From: Cytophagaceae bacterium
Lineage (GTDB): Bacteria; Bacteroidota; Bacteroidia; Cytophagales; Cyclobacteriaceae
Direction: 5' to 3'
Assembly: GCA_006969745.1 (NCBI GenBank)
Contig: CP030886.1
Coordinates: 3,011,234 to 3,075,233 of the forward strand
DNA length: 64,000 bases
Every line of letters starts with the position of its first letter. Positions within the stretch are counted from its first letter, which is position 1. Position numbers and translations under genes: made by a program. The notes beneath the pieces were generated by a model. The model made no database searches. It saw only the letters and a list, made by a program, of their open reading frames with translations, and was not told the origin of the DNA. Below, piece by piece: positions 42,554 to 50,544 of this stretch.

Positions 42554-44914
42554 TTATTCTACCTTCAACCCAATCACAGGGTTTGACTTGGATACTTTTC
42601 TCACCTGAGTAGAGACTGTTGCCAACAAAACGAAGATCAATAATATAACAGCGATCATGACACTAAATACCGTCATCGGAATATGGTATTCGTACACCTC
42701 ATCCATAAGTGCTCCCATCAAGAAATAACTAATCGGTCCACCTATTGCCAGAGAAATGGCAAAAAGCAATACATACTGCTTAGTAATGTTGACAGCAATA
42801 TTTCTTAATTGAGCGCCCAATACTTTACGAATACTAAATTCCCTGACGCGTCCGGTAACGTTGAGAGTAACTAACCCGTAAAGGCCAAGTGCTGCCAACA
42901 TCACCGCAATAAAAGCGACCGCTTTCATGAATTTTGCATGATTGCCTATTTCCTCGAAATACCATCCCCACACATCTACCTGATGCTCACCATTAAAAGG
43001 CGTTTCGGGGAACAAATCAGCCCACGCTTCCTGCAAAGCTTCGAACGTTTCTTCCTCTGAACCCGCCATCACCTTCATGATCATATATCTGTAGTCTTCT
43101 TTGTCAGCTACACGAAACATTGTCGGCCTTATTTCATTGAAAAAGCTATACATATGGAAATCTCTTACCACCCCGATAATTTCAAATTGCACACTATCTA
43201 TTTTAAACAATTGACCGATTGGATCCTGCAGTCCCATACTTTCAATCATAAGTTCGTTTGCAACTACGGCCTGCTTGTCACTTTCAAATCGATCTCTAAA
43301 AAATCTACCTTCCAATAATTCCAATCCCATTGATTCAGCGTAGTTAGCATCTACAGACAACTCTGTCACTTCATATTGCCTTTCAGGTGTTTCAATTACT
43401 CGAGTAAGTGAACTTTCTCCGAGGTGGTTTCGTGATCCCAGAATTTGAATCACATTTGGGTTTTGTGCCATGACAGCACTTAGTTTTTCATAGCCTGATT
43501 GATCGGGAACTCTCACATACATCGATTCTTGCGGATTGTACCCCCAGCTTCGGTTGGCCTGGTAGGTGGTATTTTGGGAGAAAATAACTCCACAAGTGAT
43601 CGTGATACAGGCTAAAATCAACTGAAAACCAAGAAATATTTTGGTGAGTGGATTTTTCTTTCCAAACTGAACAGATCCTTTAAAGATTCTGACTACTTCG
43701 AATTTTGCTATATAAAAGGCCGGATAAATGCCTGAAGCGATACCGGTGAATAGAAGGATAGATCCTAGAAAAATCCACAAGTTGCCATCTGTGAGTCGAA
43801 GGCCAAGATTGATGTTGAAAAGGTTGTTGAACCATGGGAGGAACACAAAAGCGCCTAGCAGCAACCCAAAGAGAAGTGCGAAAAGTGTGACAAAAATATT
43901 CTCAGCTATAAACTGGATAATGACCAGCCTTCTATTGGCACCAATTACTTTTCGAACGCCAATTTCTTTCAACCTTTTTGATGCTGATACAATAGCGATA
44001 TTGATGTAATTGAAGCATGCAAGTAAGAGCATGAACAAACCAATAATTGGCAGAATCAACCTCGCTTCATCTTCTACACCGGAAGAAATATCACTGCTAA
44101 TATCTCCCGAACGATTGTGGAGATCTGCAAGCTTGATGAACTCAAACTTAGAGATGGCCCAATCCTCACGCACACTGTTTTGAAGCTTACGATATTTTTC
44201 CATACCTTCTTCTATTATGGTCAAATCTGAAGGTTGCTTCACCTGGATTAATGTCGCGTTGACAAATCCGCGCCAATTAGTTAGATCATAATCAGGATGC
44301 GTGGTATTGATATTTTCAAAATTGATTAGAAAGTTAAAATCTATGGCATGAGCCAATGGGAATGGTTCAGCTACTCCTGTAACTGTGAAAGTTTTTCGAA
44401 CATCTCCGAATTTCAGTAGCACATTTTTACCCACAGGATTTTCGTCACCGAAGTACTTTATAGACATTCTTTCGCTAAAAATGATGCTGTTCATATCGGC
44501 AAGCGTACTGGTCTGTCCCCATTTCAATGGGAATGTGAACATTTCTAGGAATTCAGGATCGGCGTATCGCACATGTTCATTAAAAACCTTGTCTTCAAAT
44601 TTTATCACGGTCCCAAAATCTTCAACTCGGCATACTTTTTCAATGTGTGTAAAATCTTCCCGAAGCATAGCACCAAGTGGCGTTGGAGATAACCCCAAAT
44701 GACGCTCAGTTCCATCCCTATCTACATAGAATGTGGTCAGGTAAACTTCATTTTTATTTTTATGGAAATCATCGATTGTATAATCAAACTCCATGAATGA
44801 ATACACAATAAGGCAGACGCCAATGGCAACAGCAAGTCCAAACAAATTGATGAATGAGCTTAATGGGTTTTTTAAAAGGCTTCTTAGAGAGGTTTTGAGG
44901 TAGTTTTTGAACAT
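42554..44914 (-). CDS. FtsX/MacB-type ABC permease
   Basis: 786 residues. Starts MFKNYLKTSLRSLLKNPLSS followed by the first helix, periplasmic MacB_PCD domain, three helices with SASKRLKEIGVRKVIGANRR, a second periplasmic domain, and the last three helices with GRVREFSIRKVLGAQLRN. Unlike the permease at 28057 it has no prefix domain and no adjacent PadR gene. No ATPase gene is adjacent. Confidence 0.9.
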   Translation of the reverse strand: MFKNYLKTSLRSLLKNPLSSFINLFGLAVAIGVCLIVYSFMEFDYTIDDFHKNKNEVYLTTFYVDRDGTERHLGLSPTPLGAMLREDFTHIEKVCRVEDFGTVIKFEDKVFNEHVRYADPEFLEMFTFPLKWGQTSTLADMNSIIFSERMSIKYFGDENPVGKNVLLKFGDVRKTFTVTGVAEPFPLAHAIDFNFLINFENINTTHPDYDLTNWRGFVNATLIQVKQPSDLTIIEEGMEKYRKLQNSVREDWAISKFEFIKLADLHNRSGDISSDISSGVEDEARLILPIIGLFMLLLACFNYINIAIVSASKRLKEIGVRKVIGANRRLVIIQFIAENIFVTLFALLFGLLLGAFVFLPWFNNLFNINLGLRLTDGNLWIFLGSILLFTGIASGIYPAFYIAKFEVVRIFKGSVQFGKKNPLTKIFLGFQLILACITITCGVIFSQNTTYQANRSWGYNPQESMYVRVPDQSGYEKLSAVMAQNPNVIQILGSRNHLGESSLTRVIETPERQYEVTELSVDANYAESMGLELLEGRFFRDRFESDKQAVVANELMIESMGLQDPIGQLFKIDSVQFEIIGVVRDFHMYSFFNEIRPTMFRVADKEDYRYMIMKVMAGSEEETFEALQEAWADLFPETPFNGEHQVDVWGWYFEEIGNHAKFMKAVAFIAVMLAALGLYGLVTLNVTGRVREFSIRKVLGAQLRNIAVNITKQYVLLFAISLAIGGPISYFLMGALMDEVYEYHIPMTVFSVMIAVILLIFVLLATVSTQVRKVSKSNPVIGLKVE

Positions 44915-45230
44915 TGGGCTTTCGTTTTATTCCTTAGGTGAATACGTTGCCCCACCGATTTAAAGTAGAGCTATGCTCTAATAGATTCATTTTTTGATGA
45001 AAGGTTGCTTTTAACCTCTAGAAATGCTTGATGTCTACTGAGAAGGAGAGGATTGAAATCCCGATAGGGGAAGTAACGCATAATTATTAGATATAATCCT
45101 TTTATCTAATAAATTTCTTAAATATGATAAAATCCAATGGGACCATGCTCCGATCAAAGAGCTGAAAATCAGTTCTTTGAGTTGTTTGGTATATGTCTTG
45201 TAAACCTCGAATGCTTCAATCAATAAACAC
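44915..45230. other. 316-bp intergenic region with two hairpins before the AlkB-like gene
   Basis: No gene is supported; a 133-codon minus-strand frame crosses it but runs antisense into the AlkB-like gene. Two inverted repeats are present: ttattagata/tatctaataa (45084-45093 and 45103-45112), and tcaaagagctga/tcagttctttga (45154-45165 and 45169-45180, one G-T pair, 3-nt loop). Neither is followed by a T-run. Confidence 0.6.
45154..45180. promoter_or_regulatory. 12-bp hairpin in the leader of the AlkB-like gene
   Basis: A 12-bp stem with a 3-nt loop, 50 bp upstream of the ATG at 45231. The position suits an operator or mRNA leader structure controlling the monooxygenase gene. Confidence 0.45.
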
Positions 45231-46274
45231 ATGAGAATAAAGTATCTACTGGTGTATATTTTGCCAATTACAGTCTGTTTTTCTTTTGGCACTTCAGGGA
45301 TTATGACATTTGCCGCAGTTATTCTTTTTTTCATTGCGTTACCGATTGTTGAATTGTTCATAAAACCTGACGCAAAAAATTTTGATGAAAAGAGCGAGCG
45401 CATTGAAGGGGCAAACAAAATGTATGATTGGATCATCTTTTTGGCGGTACCAGTTCAATTGTTTGTGCTCATATATTTTCTAAATGTTATTGATGATACC
45501 CCGACAAACTCCGTTGAGTTTCTAGGTAAAATCTCTTCTATGGGATTTATGTGTGGAGTTTTGGGCATTAACATTGGACACGAATTGGGTCATAGAAGAA
45601 ATAGGCTCGAAAAGTTTCTGGGCCAAGTACTTTTGTTAACCTCCCTGGATACACATTTTCACATCTATCATAATGAAATACATCACCGAGATGTAGCAAC
45701 TCCTCACGATCCGGCAACAGCAAAAAGAAATCAGCTGCTCTACGTTTTTTGGATAACCTCACACTTTGGAAGCTACATTAAAGCCTGGCAAATTGAGAAT
45801 TTGAAAATGAAAAAGATAAACAAACCTATCCTCTCATTAAACAATCGGATGGTGGTGTATACCCTGGCAAACATCTCGTTGCTGATCTCTATTCATTATT
45901 TTTTTAATCTGACAGTTTTGTTAGCGTTTGTTGCGACGGCCGCCATCGGTATAGCATTGTTGGAGACCGTTAATTACATAGAGCACTATGGACTTTTAAG
46001 GCGAAAAGATGAACATGGAAAATATGAAAGGGTGCGCCACTGTCATTCGTGGAATTCGGATCATCAGCTAGGAAGGATGCTATTGTTCAATCTTTCCAGG
46101 CATTCAGATCATCATTACAACGGCGGAAAAAAGTATCAAATTTTACTGTCACATTCAGAAAGCCCTCAAATGCCAACTGGGTATCCCGGGATGATGGCAC
46201 TGGCCGTATTTCAACCTTTTTGGTTTTTGGTAATGAATAAAAAATTGAACCAATTGACTCAAAATAAATTTTAG
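45231..46274 (+). CDS. AlkB-type alkane 1-monooxygenase/fatty-acid-desaturase-fold enzyme
   Basis: 347 residues. All histidine clusters of the membrane di-iron hydroxylases are present: NIGHELGHRR, HIYHNEIHHRDV, NYIEHYGLLRR with HSWNSDH, and LSRHSDHHYNGG. Six hydrophobic segments place the diiron site at the cytoplasmic face. The NYIEHYGL motif points to AlkB rather than a desaturase, so it likely hydroxylates the end of an n-alkane or alkyl chain. Its rubredoxin and reductase are not in the window. Its leader carries two hairpins. Confidence 0.88.
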   Translation: MRIKYLLVYILPITVCFSFGTSGIMTFAAVILFFIALPIVELFIKPDAKNFDEKSERIEGANKMYDWIIFLAVPVQLFVLIYFLNVIDDTPTNSVEFLGKISSMGFMCGVLGINIGHELGHRRNRLEKFLGQVLLLTSLDTHFHIYHNEIHHRDVATPHDPATAKRNQLLYVFWITSHFGSYIKAWQIENLKMKKINKPILSLNNRMVVYTLANISLLISIHYFFNLTVLLAFVATAAIGIALLETVNYIEHYGLLRRKDEHGKYERVRHCHSWNSDHQLGRMLLFNLSRHSDHHYNGGKKYQILLSHSESPQMPTGYPGMMALAVFQPFWFLVMNKKLNQLTQNKF

Positions 46275-46636
46275 CGTACTATTTGAAGAGTGTACGAAAG
46301 GCCCAAGTTGTCTTATAAATAGAGCAAGATTTTGATGTAAACAGTTCGTATCGATGATAATTATTAGAGACCAAAAAAGAATGTCAAATAAAAAGGACTA
46401 ACTTTGTGTCGCTCAAGCAATTTGAGACAATAATAAAATAAGTACGCTGTTCCAAAACAGTAGGTAGTATCGTTCAAGTTATTTCCTCCAAGAATTTTCT
46501 TCCAACGCCTCCTCTTAAGCTGATTTGTCGAAAGTCAAACTAAAGTGTCTTCTTTTTTTGTTGCGACAAATGATGGATTCAAAATTCAGTGAGAGCTAAG
46601 TTTTAAAAAAATATTAAACAGTACAATCAAATTACA
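46275..46636 (+). promoter_or_regulatory. Promoter and long 5' leader of the cold-shock gene
   Basis: No reading frame is supported in this 362-bp gap. taactttg at 46399-46406 fits TAnnTTTG and would start a leader of about 225 nt. Long structured leaders are characteristic of cold-shock mRNAs, where they adjust translation to temperature. The second half is rich in T-tracts (ttctttttttgttgcg). Confidence 0.5.
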
Positions 46637-46831
46637 ATGCAAGAAGGAACGGTAAAATTTTTTAACAGCGAAAAAGGATTCGGATTTATTACGCCAAGCA
46701 ACTCTGGTAAGGATGTCTTTGTCCACACAAGTGGTTTAATCCATGAAATTATGGAAAATGATAAGGTATCATACGAAGTGGAAGAAGGAAAGAAAGGCTT
46801 GAACGCCGTAAATGTTGAGCGTATCGACTAA
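46637..46831 (+). CDS. Cold-shock protein (CspA family)
   Basis: 64 residues, the standard length. RNP1 motif KGFGFI and RNP2 motif VFVHTSG lie on the OB-fold strands that bind single-stranded RNA or DNA. EGTVKFFNSEKGFGFITPSN is diagnostic. Likely an RNA chaperone. It has a long leader and its own terminator, so it is transcribed alone. Confidence 0.95.
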   Translation: MQEGTVKFFNSEKGFGFITPSNSGKDVFVHTSGLIHEIMENDKVSYEVEEGKKGLNAVNVERID

Positions 46832-46888
46832 GTCGCTAGAATATCCATTTTTTGGTTCGAGCATGTAGTTCGAGCTAATAAAGATTTA

Positions 46889-46922
46889 AAATCCTAATCA
46901 GTATTTGGTTAGGATTTTTTAT
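46889..46922 (+). terminator. Terminator of the cold-shock gene
   Basis: Stem aaatcctaa (46889-46897) with ttaggattt (46909-46917), followed by TTTAT. It lies about 60 bp after the stop. Confidence 0.8.
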
Positions 46923-47027
46923 TTGATCACAGTAGAGCGATTTTTTTTCAATTAAGAAAAGTTATACTGAGAGCAAAATTTCTTATTCTGAATCTGACTA
47001 AATTTAACTTACTCCAAAGGAAAGTTT

Positions 47028-47624
47028 ATGAGAAGTATCATCATCTGTATAACCTTATTATATGCCGTTAGATCTATTGGACAAGACGATAAACTTGTAG
47101 CTGCAGGAGTACTTCCTTACACGATCATAGATGACCAAGTCTACTTGTTGCTTGGGTATGATGACGATAAGCCAGGCTGGACTGATTTTGGAGGCGGAAG
47201 AGAGATGGTTGGGAGTCTGAATAATGAAACTAGATTAGAAACGCCTCAGGAGATAGCCGTCAGGGAATTTTTTGAAGAGTGTCGCATGGTTTATGGCAAA
47301 GAGCAAATAGACGTAGAATTCCGCCCCGAGGCCTACATCACTGCTGCCAATGGTGTGTATCGCAGCTATATTGTAAATCTGCCGTATAAGTCGAGGGAAG
47401 AAATCAGACAGGCAATGATCCCGCTAGATGATAAGTTTGAAATATTTCGAGAAAAGAGTGATTTTTATTGGATCACCTTAGATGAACTCAAATCAATCAT
47501 CCGAGCTGGCAGCAATAGACTTTCAAATTCTCCCAATCAAGGTATTATTTACAAGCATTTTTACAACACTCTGAAGGTGGTTCTGCAAGATGATCAAATG
47601 GATGATTTGTTTGTGAAGGAGTAA
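47028..47624 (+). CDS. Exported Nudix-domain protein with interrupted Nudix box
   Basis: 198 residues. The first 19 (MRSIIICITLLYAVRSIGQ) look like a signal peptide. The Nudix core follows: LVAAGVLPYTIIDDQVYLLL, FGGGRE, and TPQEIAVREFFEECRM holding the REx2EE metal ligands. Between GGGRE and the ETPQE helix about 11 extra residues (MVGSLNNETRL) widen the usual box, and the Gly after EE is Arg. Nudix enzymes normally hydrolyse nucleoside diphosphates in the cytoplasm, so export would be unusual. Confidence 0.75.
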   Translation: MRSIIICITLLYAVRSIGQDDKLVAAGVLPYTIIDDQVYLLLGYDDDKPGWTDFGGGREMVGSLNNETRLETPQEIAVREFFEECRMVYGKEQIDVEFRPEAYITAANGVYRSYIVNLPYKSREEIRQAMIPLDDKFEIFREKSDFYWITLDELKSIIRAGSNRLSNSPNQGIIYKHFYNTLKVVLQDDQMDDLFVKE

Positions 47625-47644
47625 GAAAAATTTAGAGATCACTC

Positions 47645-47851
47645 ACTCGCACATGCATCCCTGTAGCTCCTCGAGAAGCTTTGTTTTCGAACCCTCCACT
47701 CTGGTTTAGATCACAAACTAAAAGTCCAATTGATAGTCGAGTTTTTTGAATGTAGTCGGAGGGATTACTCATACACACATCCATGCGCTCAGCCCCTCGT
47801 GAATTTCATTTCAAACCGCAGCGGCGGACCGTCCTCTACTCGGGTTCTCAT
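47645..47851. repeat. Two degenerate repeats related to the tmRNA 3' end
   Basis: Two copies of about 70-85 bp (47645-47712 and 47767-47851) share ctca...cacat, ccctcg.gaa and a c-rich end with act..ggtt, with many differences. Just before the second, agtcggagggatt (47754-47766) is identical to tmRNA positions 47898-47910. No protein gene is supported; a 75-codon plus-strand frame here is a by-product of the RNA sequence. Confidence 0.5.
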
Positions 47852-47865
47852 CCATTGTGATAAAC

Positions 47866-47890
47866 AAAAAAAGCTGCGCAAGGCAGCTTT
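47866..47890 (-). terminator. Terminator of tmRNA
   Basis: Stem aaagctgc (47870-47877) with gcagcttt (47883-47890), followed on the minus strand by seven T. It lies 5 bp beyond the mature 3' end of tmRNA. Confidence 0.9.
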
Positions 47891-47894
47891 ATTG

Positions 47895-48292
47895 TGGAGT
47901 CGGAGGGATTCGAACCCTCGTCCAGCTAAGGAAACCATAAACCTTCTACATGTTTAGTCATTCTTGTTTTATCTCGTACAAATAGCTGGTGAACAACAAC
48001 CTACTACAAATACCAGTCGCTTAATTTCGTCAAAGGCCCACGACACTGCCTCTGACTATTCCTTATTATGACACCCTAATTTCCACTCTCAAGGACAAAG
48101 AACAGTAGGATGTGACAGGGGGAACCAATGTGGCTCAACCCTAATTAATTCTCTACTTTATTCAAGAATTAAGCTGCCATAGCGTAGTTAGACTCGCCAA
48201 TTATAATTGTGAATGAATTGATCACGCGTGCTCATTCAACACCCGACATGCTAGCGTATGCTTTGCACTTCCTGTCGATTCCGGTCGACCCC
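47895..48292 (-). ncRNA. ssrA: tmRNA
   Basis: About 398 nt. The 5' end GGGGTCGACCGGAATCGACA pairs with the 3' end ...CGACTCC (acceptor stem), and GGGTTCGAATCCC forms the T-arm at 47902-47916. The mRNA-like part encodes G-E-S-N-Y-A-M-A-A-stop at 48198-48169, a typical Bacteroidota proteolysis tag ending in AMAA. CCA is not encoded after the discriminator A. It rescues stalled ribosomes with SmpB. A -7 box lies upstream at 48314-48321. Confidence 0.95.
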
Positions 48293-48313
48293 ATTAAGTA
48301 TAAGAACTAACAG

Positions 48314-48321
48314 CAAAGGTA
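48314..48321 (-). promoter_or_regulatory. -7 box of tmRNA
   Basis: Minus-strand TACCTTTG fits TAnnTTTG, 22 bp before the mature 5' end. It is one arm of a 7-bp inverted repeat caaaggt/acctttg (48314-48330). Confidence 0.5.
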
Positions 48322-48425
48322 AAACCTTTGTGGATGACTAAGACATCACAAAACATGAATTAGTTCGATCCTTTTTTGAAAGAATTTTTCAGAAGAATGA
48401 ATCACATCATTAACTTGCCATCCGG

Positions 48426-49544
48426 ATGGAAAATTTTGTGGTATCGGCACGTAAGTACAGACCTCTCGGATTCGAGGAAGTGGTGGGGCAGGAGCACATT
48501 ACCACAACACTTGAAAATGCCATCAATTCAAATCACCTAGGACAAGCACTACTGTTTTGCGGACCCAGAGGAGTAGGTAAAACTACTTGTGCGCGTATCC
48601 TGGCCAAAACCATCAATGGATTTGAGAATGAAGGTCCTGAGGGAACATCCAACTTCAATATCTTTGAGCTGGATGCTGCATCAAATAACTCGGTCGAAGA
48701 TATTCGAAACCTGATTGATCAGGTACGCTATCCACCTCAGCAGGGGAAGTATAAAGTGTACATCATAGATGAGGTTCACATGCTTTCGACACAGGCATTC
48801 AACGCATTCTTAAAAACGTTGGAAGAGCCGCCTGAATATGCCATTTTCATATTGGCTACAACAGAAAAGCATAAAGTAATACCTACCATTCTTTCCAGAT
48901 GTCAGATTTATGACTTCAACCGAATTGAAGTAGCGGATATCGTAAAGCAATTGGAAAAGATTGCCTCCAGTGAAAAGGTAGATGCGGAAAAAGAAGCACT
49001 ACACCTAATTGCTCAGAAAGCCGACGGTGCGCTGAGAGATGCGCTTTCTATTTTCGATTTGATTACAACCTTTTCATCAGATGGAAAGATCACCTATCAA
49101 GACACAATCAAGAACCTTCATATTCTTGATTATGATTACTACTTCAAATTGGTAGATGACTTGCTGGACCAGAATATGTCAGGTGCATTGATGTTGTTTG
49201 ATGAGATTCTGAGAAACGGATTCGACGGGAATAATTTCCTCAATGGCTTTCAGCAGCACCTCAGAAACCTGTTAGTTTCCAAAGACCAGCAAACGATCAC
49301 GCTTTTGGAAGTAACAGATAACCTGAAAGCAAAGTATGGCGAGCAGGCTGCCAAATGCAGTCCTTCTTTTTTGTTGTCAGCGTTGAATATTTCCAACCAG
49401 TTTGAACTGAACTTCAAACAAAGTAAAAATCAGCGATTGCATGTAGAGTTGTGCCTAATGAAGCTCGCTCACCTCACCAGCGCGCTTTCGCTTAGCTCCT
49501 CTGACGATGGAGCAAAAAAAAAAGGTCACACAGTGACAGCATAA
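48426..49544 (+). CDS. dnaX: DNA polymerase III gamma/tau, zero-frame (short, gamma-like) product
   Basis: 372 residues of clamp-loader ATPase: Walker A GPRGVGKT (46-53), DEVH Walker B, sensor ATTEKHKVIPTILSRC with arginine finger, and the C-terminal collar domain. It loads the sliding clamp on primed DNA. Between the Walker A helix and ELDAAS (81-86) most bacterial DnaX have a four-cysteine zinc module; here it is replaced by the short NGFENEGPEGTSNFNIF with no cysteine. The frame ends 20 nt after a run of ten A, giving a gamma-like form; the longer tau form needs a -1 shift. Confidence 0.93.
   Translation: MENFVVSARKYRPLGFEEVVGQEHITTTLENAINSNHLGQALLFCGPRGVGKTTCARILAKTINGFENEGPEGTSNFNIFELDAASNNSVEDIRNLIDQVRYPPQQGKYKVYIIDEVHMLSTQAFNAFLKTLEEPPEYAIFILATTEKHKVIPTILSRCQIYDFNRIEVADIVKQLEKIASSEKVDAEKEALHLIAQKADGALRDALSIFDLITTFSSDGKITYQDTIKNLHILDYDYYFKLVDDLLDQNMSGALMLFDEILRNGFDGNNFLNGFQQHLRNLLVSKDQQTITLLEVTDNLKAKYGEQAAKCSPSFLLSALNISNQFELNFKQSKNQRLHVELCLMKLAHLTSALSLSSSDDGAKKKGHTVTA
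49514..49537 (+). other. dnaX: Probable programmed -1 frameshift or slippage site in dnaX
   Basis: Ten consecutive A (49514-49523) are followed after 1 nt by stem gtcac/gtgac (49525-49529, 49533-49537). The zero frame stops at 49542-49544, while the -1 frame is open to 50212. E. coli and Thermus dnaX also use an A-run to make two products. The near-zero spacing to the stem favours transcriptional slippage as in Thermus. An assembly error (10 instead of 11 A) would give a single continuous gene. Confidence 0.75.
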
Positions 49545-50212
49545 AAGAAGCATCAACCGATAAGGCCGAGTCTCAAAAGGACAAAACCCAGGAACCTAAG
49601 CAGGAGGACCCAGATGGTTCAGTTGACGGTGCTAAGTTGATAAGCGAGGATGCACCGCCACCACCTACTGAAGAACCTCTTTCCGTACCGAACGAAGTTG
49701 ACAACCAGTCAGATCCACTAAAGCCCAAACCCAGTCCGGTTCTAAAGCCTTCTACTTCTGATAAGCCAAAGGAGACTCCCAGTATTTTTGGGAAAAAGAA
49801 ATCCAAGGAAGTGGATGAAGACGCCTCTCCGGTCGTTGAGAAGAAAGAAACAGATTTCACAGAAGAAGAACTACAAAAAGTTTGGAAAGCATTTGCCGAG
49901 CAGAAGAAGGATGCAGGAGATACGGAAAGATTAGTATTGAGCAAATCAGTGAAGAAAGGAGATAATCACAGTGTGATCATTATGCTGGGCAGTCAGCTGG
50001 AAGTCTCCTTTTTGGAGAAGTTTGATACAGAGCTGGTTCAGTACTTTAGATCTGAGCTTGCCAATGATCACATTGTATTGCGTACTGAAATTGCCGAAAT
50101 CAAGGATGAGAAAAAGCTTTATACAAGCACGGATATCTTCGATTATATGGTCAAACAAAATCCTGATTTGAAAGACCTGAAAGATCGTTTGGGATTGGAT
50201 TTTGATTATTAA
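49523..50212 (+). CDS. dnaX: DNA polymerase III tau-specific C-terminal part (-1 frame of dnaX)
   Basis: After the shift the protein continues R-S-H-S-D-S-I-K with a charged, proline-rich linker (DAPPPPTEEP, KPKPSPVLKP) and a C-terminal domain (TEEELQKVWKAFAEQKKD, DNHSVIIMLGSQLEVSFLEK, LKDRLGLDFDY). This part is expected to bind polymerase alpha and helicase, as domains IV-V of tau do. Full tau would be 595 residues (366 + 229). There is no plausible independent start with a promoter; a TTG at 49637 is in frame. Its last 40 bp recur beyond the higBA genes. Confidence 0.8.
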   Translation, partial: RSHSDSIKEASTDKAESQKDKTQEPKQEDPDGSVDGAKLISEDAPPPPTEEPLSVPNEVDNQSDPLKPKPSPVLKPSTSDKPKETPSIFGKKKSKEVDEDASPVVEKKETDFTEEELQKVWKAFAEQKKDAGDTERLVLSKSVKKGDNHSVIIMLGSQLEVSFLEKFDTELVQYFRSELANDHIVLRTEIAEIKDEKKLYTSTDIFDYMVKQNPDLKDLKDRLGLDFDY

Positions 50213-50214
50213 CA
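50175..50214. repeat. 40-bp direct repeat, left copy (3' end of dnaX)
   Basis: Covers the last codons and stop of dnaX. It is identical over all 40 bp to 50867-50906, 692 bp away, bracketing higBA. Confidence 0.97.
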
Positions 50215-50227
50215 TTATAACCTTTTC

Positions 50228-50258
50228 ACGATAGTATCGTTTAATGATATTATATTTG
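50228..50258 (+). promoter_or_regulatory. Operator and -7 box of higBA
   Basis: acgata-g-tatcgt (50228-50240) is a perfect palindrome suited to HigA autorepression. tatatttg (50251-50258) fits TAnnTTTG and lies 4 bp before the higB ATG, so the message would be leaderless or nearly so. Confidence 0.5.
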
Positions 50259-50262
50259 TGAT

Positions 50263-50544
50263 ATGATTGAAAGCTTTAGCTGCAAACATACTGAGAAGGT
50301 CTGGAAAGCAATACCAACCAGAAAGTGGAGTATAGACGTAGCTAATAAGGCTTTAAGGAAGTTGTTTATGATTCATTCCGCTTTAGACATCAAGGATTTA
50401 ATGATTCCTCCCGCAAATAGGCTGCACAAATTGAAAGGTGACCTAAGGGAATACTACTCCATCTCAATTAACGATCAGTGGAGAATCATTTTTAAATGGA
50501 ATAATGGAAAAGCAAGTAATGTGCAAATAGTTGATTATCACTAA
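50263..50544 (+). CDS. higB: HigB-family (RelE-like) toxin
   Basis: 93 residues: MIESFSCKHTEKVWKAIPTR, AALRKL-type helix, PPANRLHKLKGDLREYYSIS and NDQWRIIFKW before QIVDYH. This is the RelE/HigB ribonuclease fold, which cleaves mRNA at the ribosome, with the basic strands intact. Toxin-first order and a 1-bp overlap with the antitoxin (TAATG) are typical of higBA. Located inside the duplicated dnaX end. Confidence 0.9.
   Translation: MIESFSCKHTEKVWKAIPTRKWSIDVANKALRKLFMIHSALDIKDLMIPPANRLHKLKGDLREYYSISINDQWRIIFKWNNGKASNVQIVDYH

Noticed and set aside
45035..45436. Minus-strand 133-codon frame
   Set aside because: Half of it is antisense to the AlkB-like gene with its intact histidine motifs; the other half holds hairpins and no domain.
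47898..47930. Possible tRNA gene from the GGTTCGAATCCC T-arm
   Set aside because: No anticodon or D arm at tRNA distance; the arm belongs to tmRNA, whose 5' end and tag frame are present.
47730..47957. Plus-strand 75-codon frame ending in the tmRNA
   Set aside because: Its WSRRDSNPRP segment is the usual false translation of a T-arm sequence.
49637..50212. Independent protein gene downstream of dnaX
   Set aside because: It is the -1 frame continuation of dnaX, with no promoter or ATG of its own.
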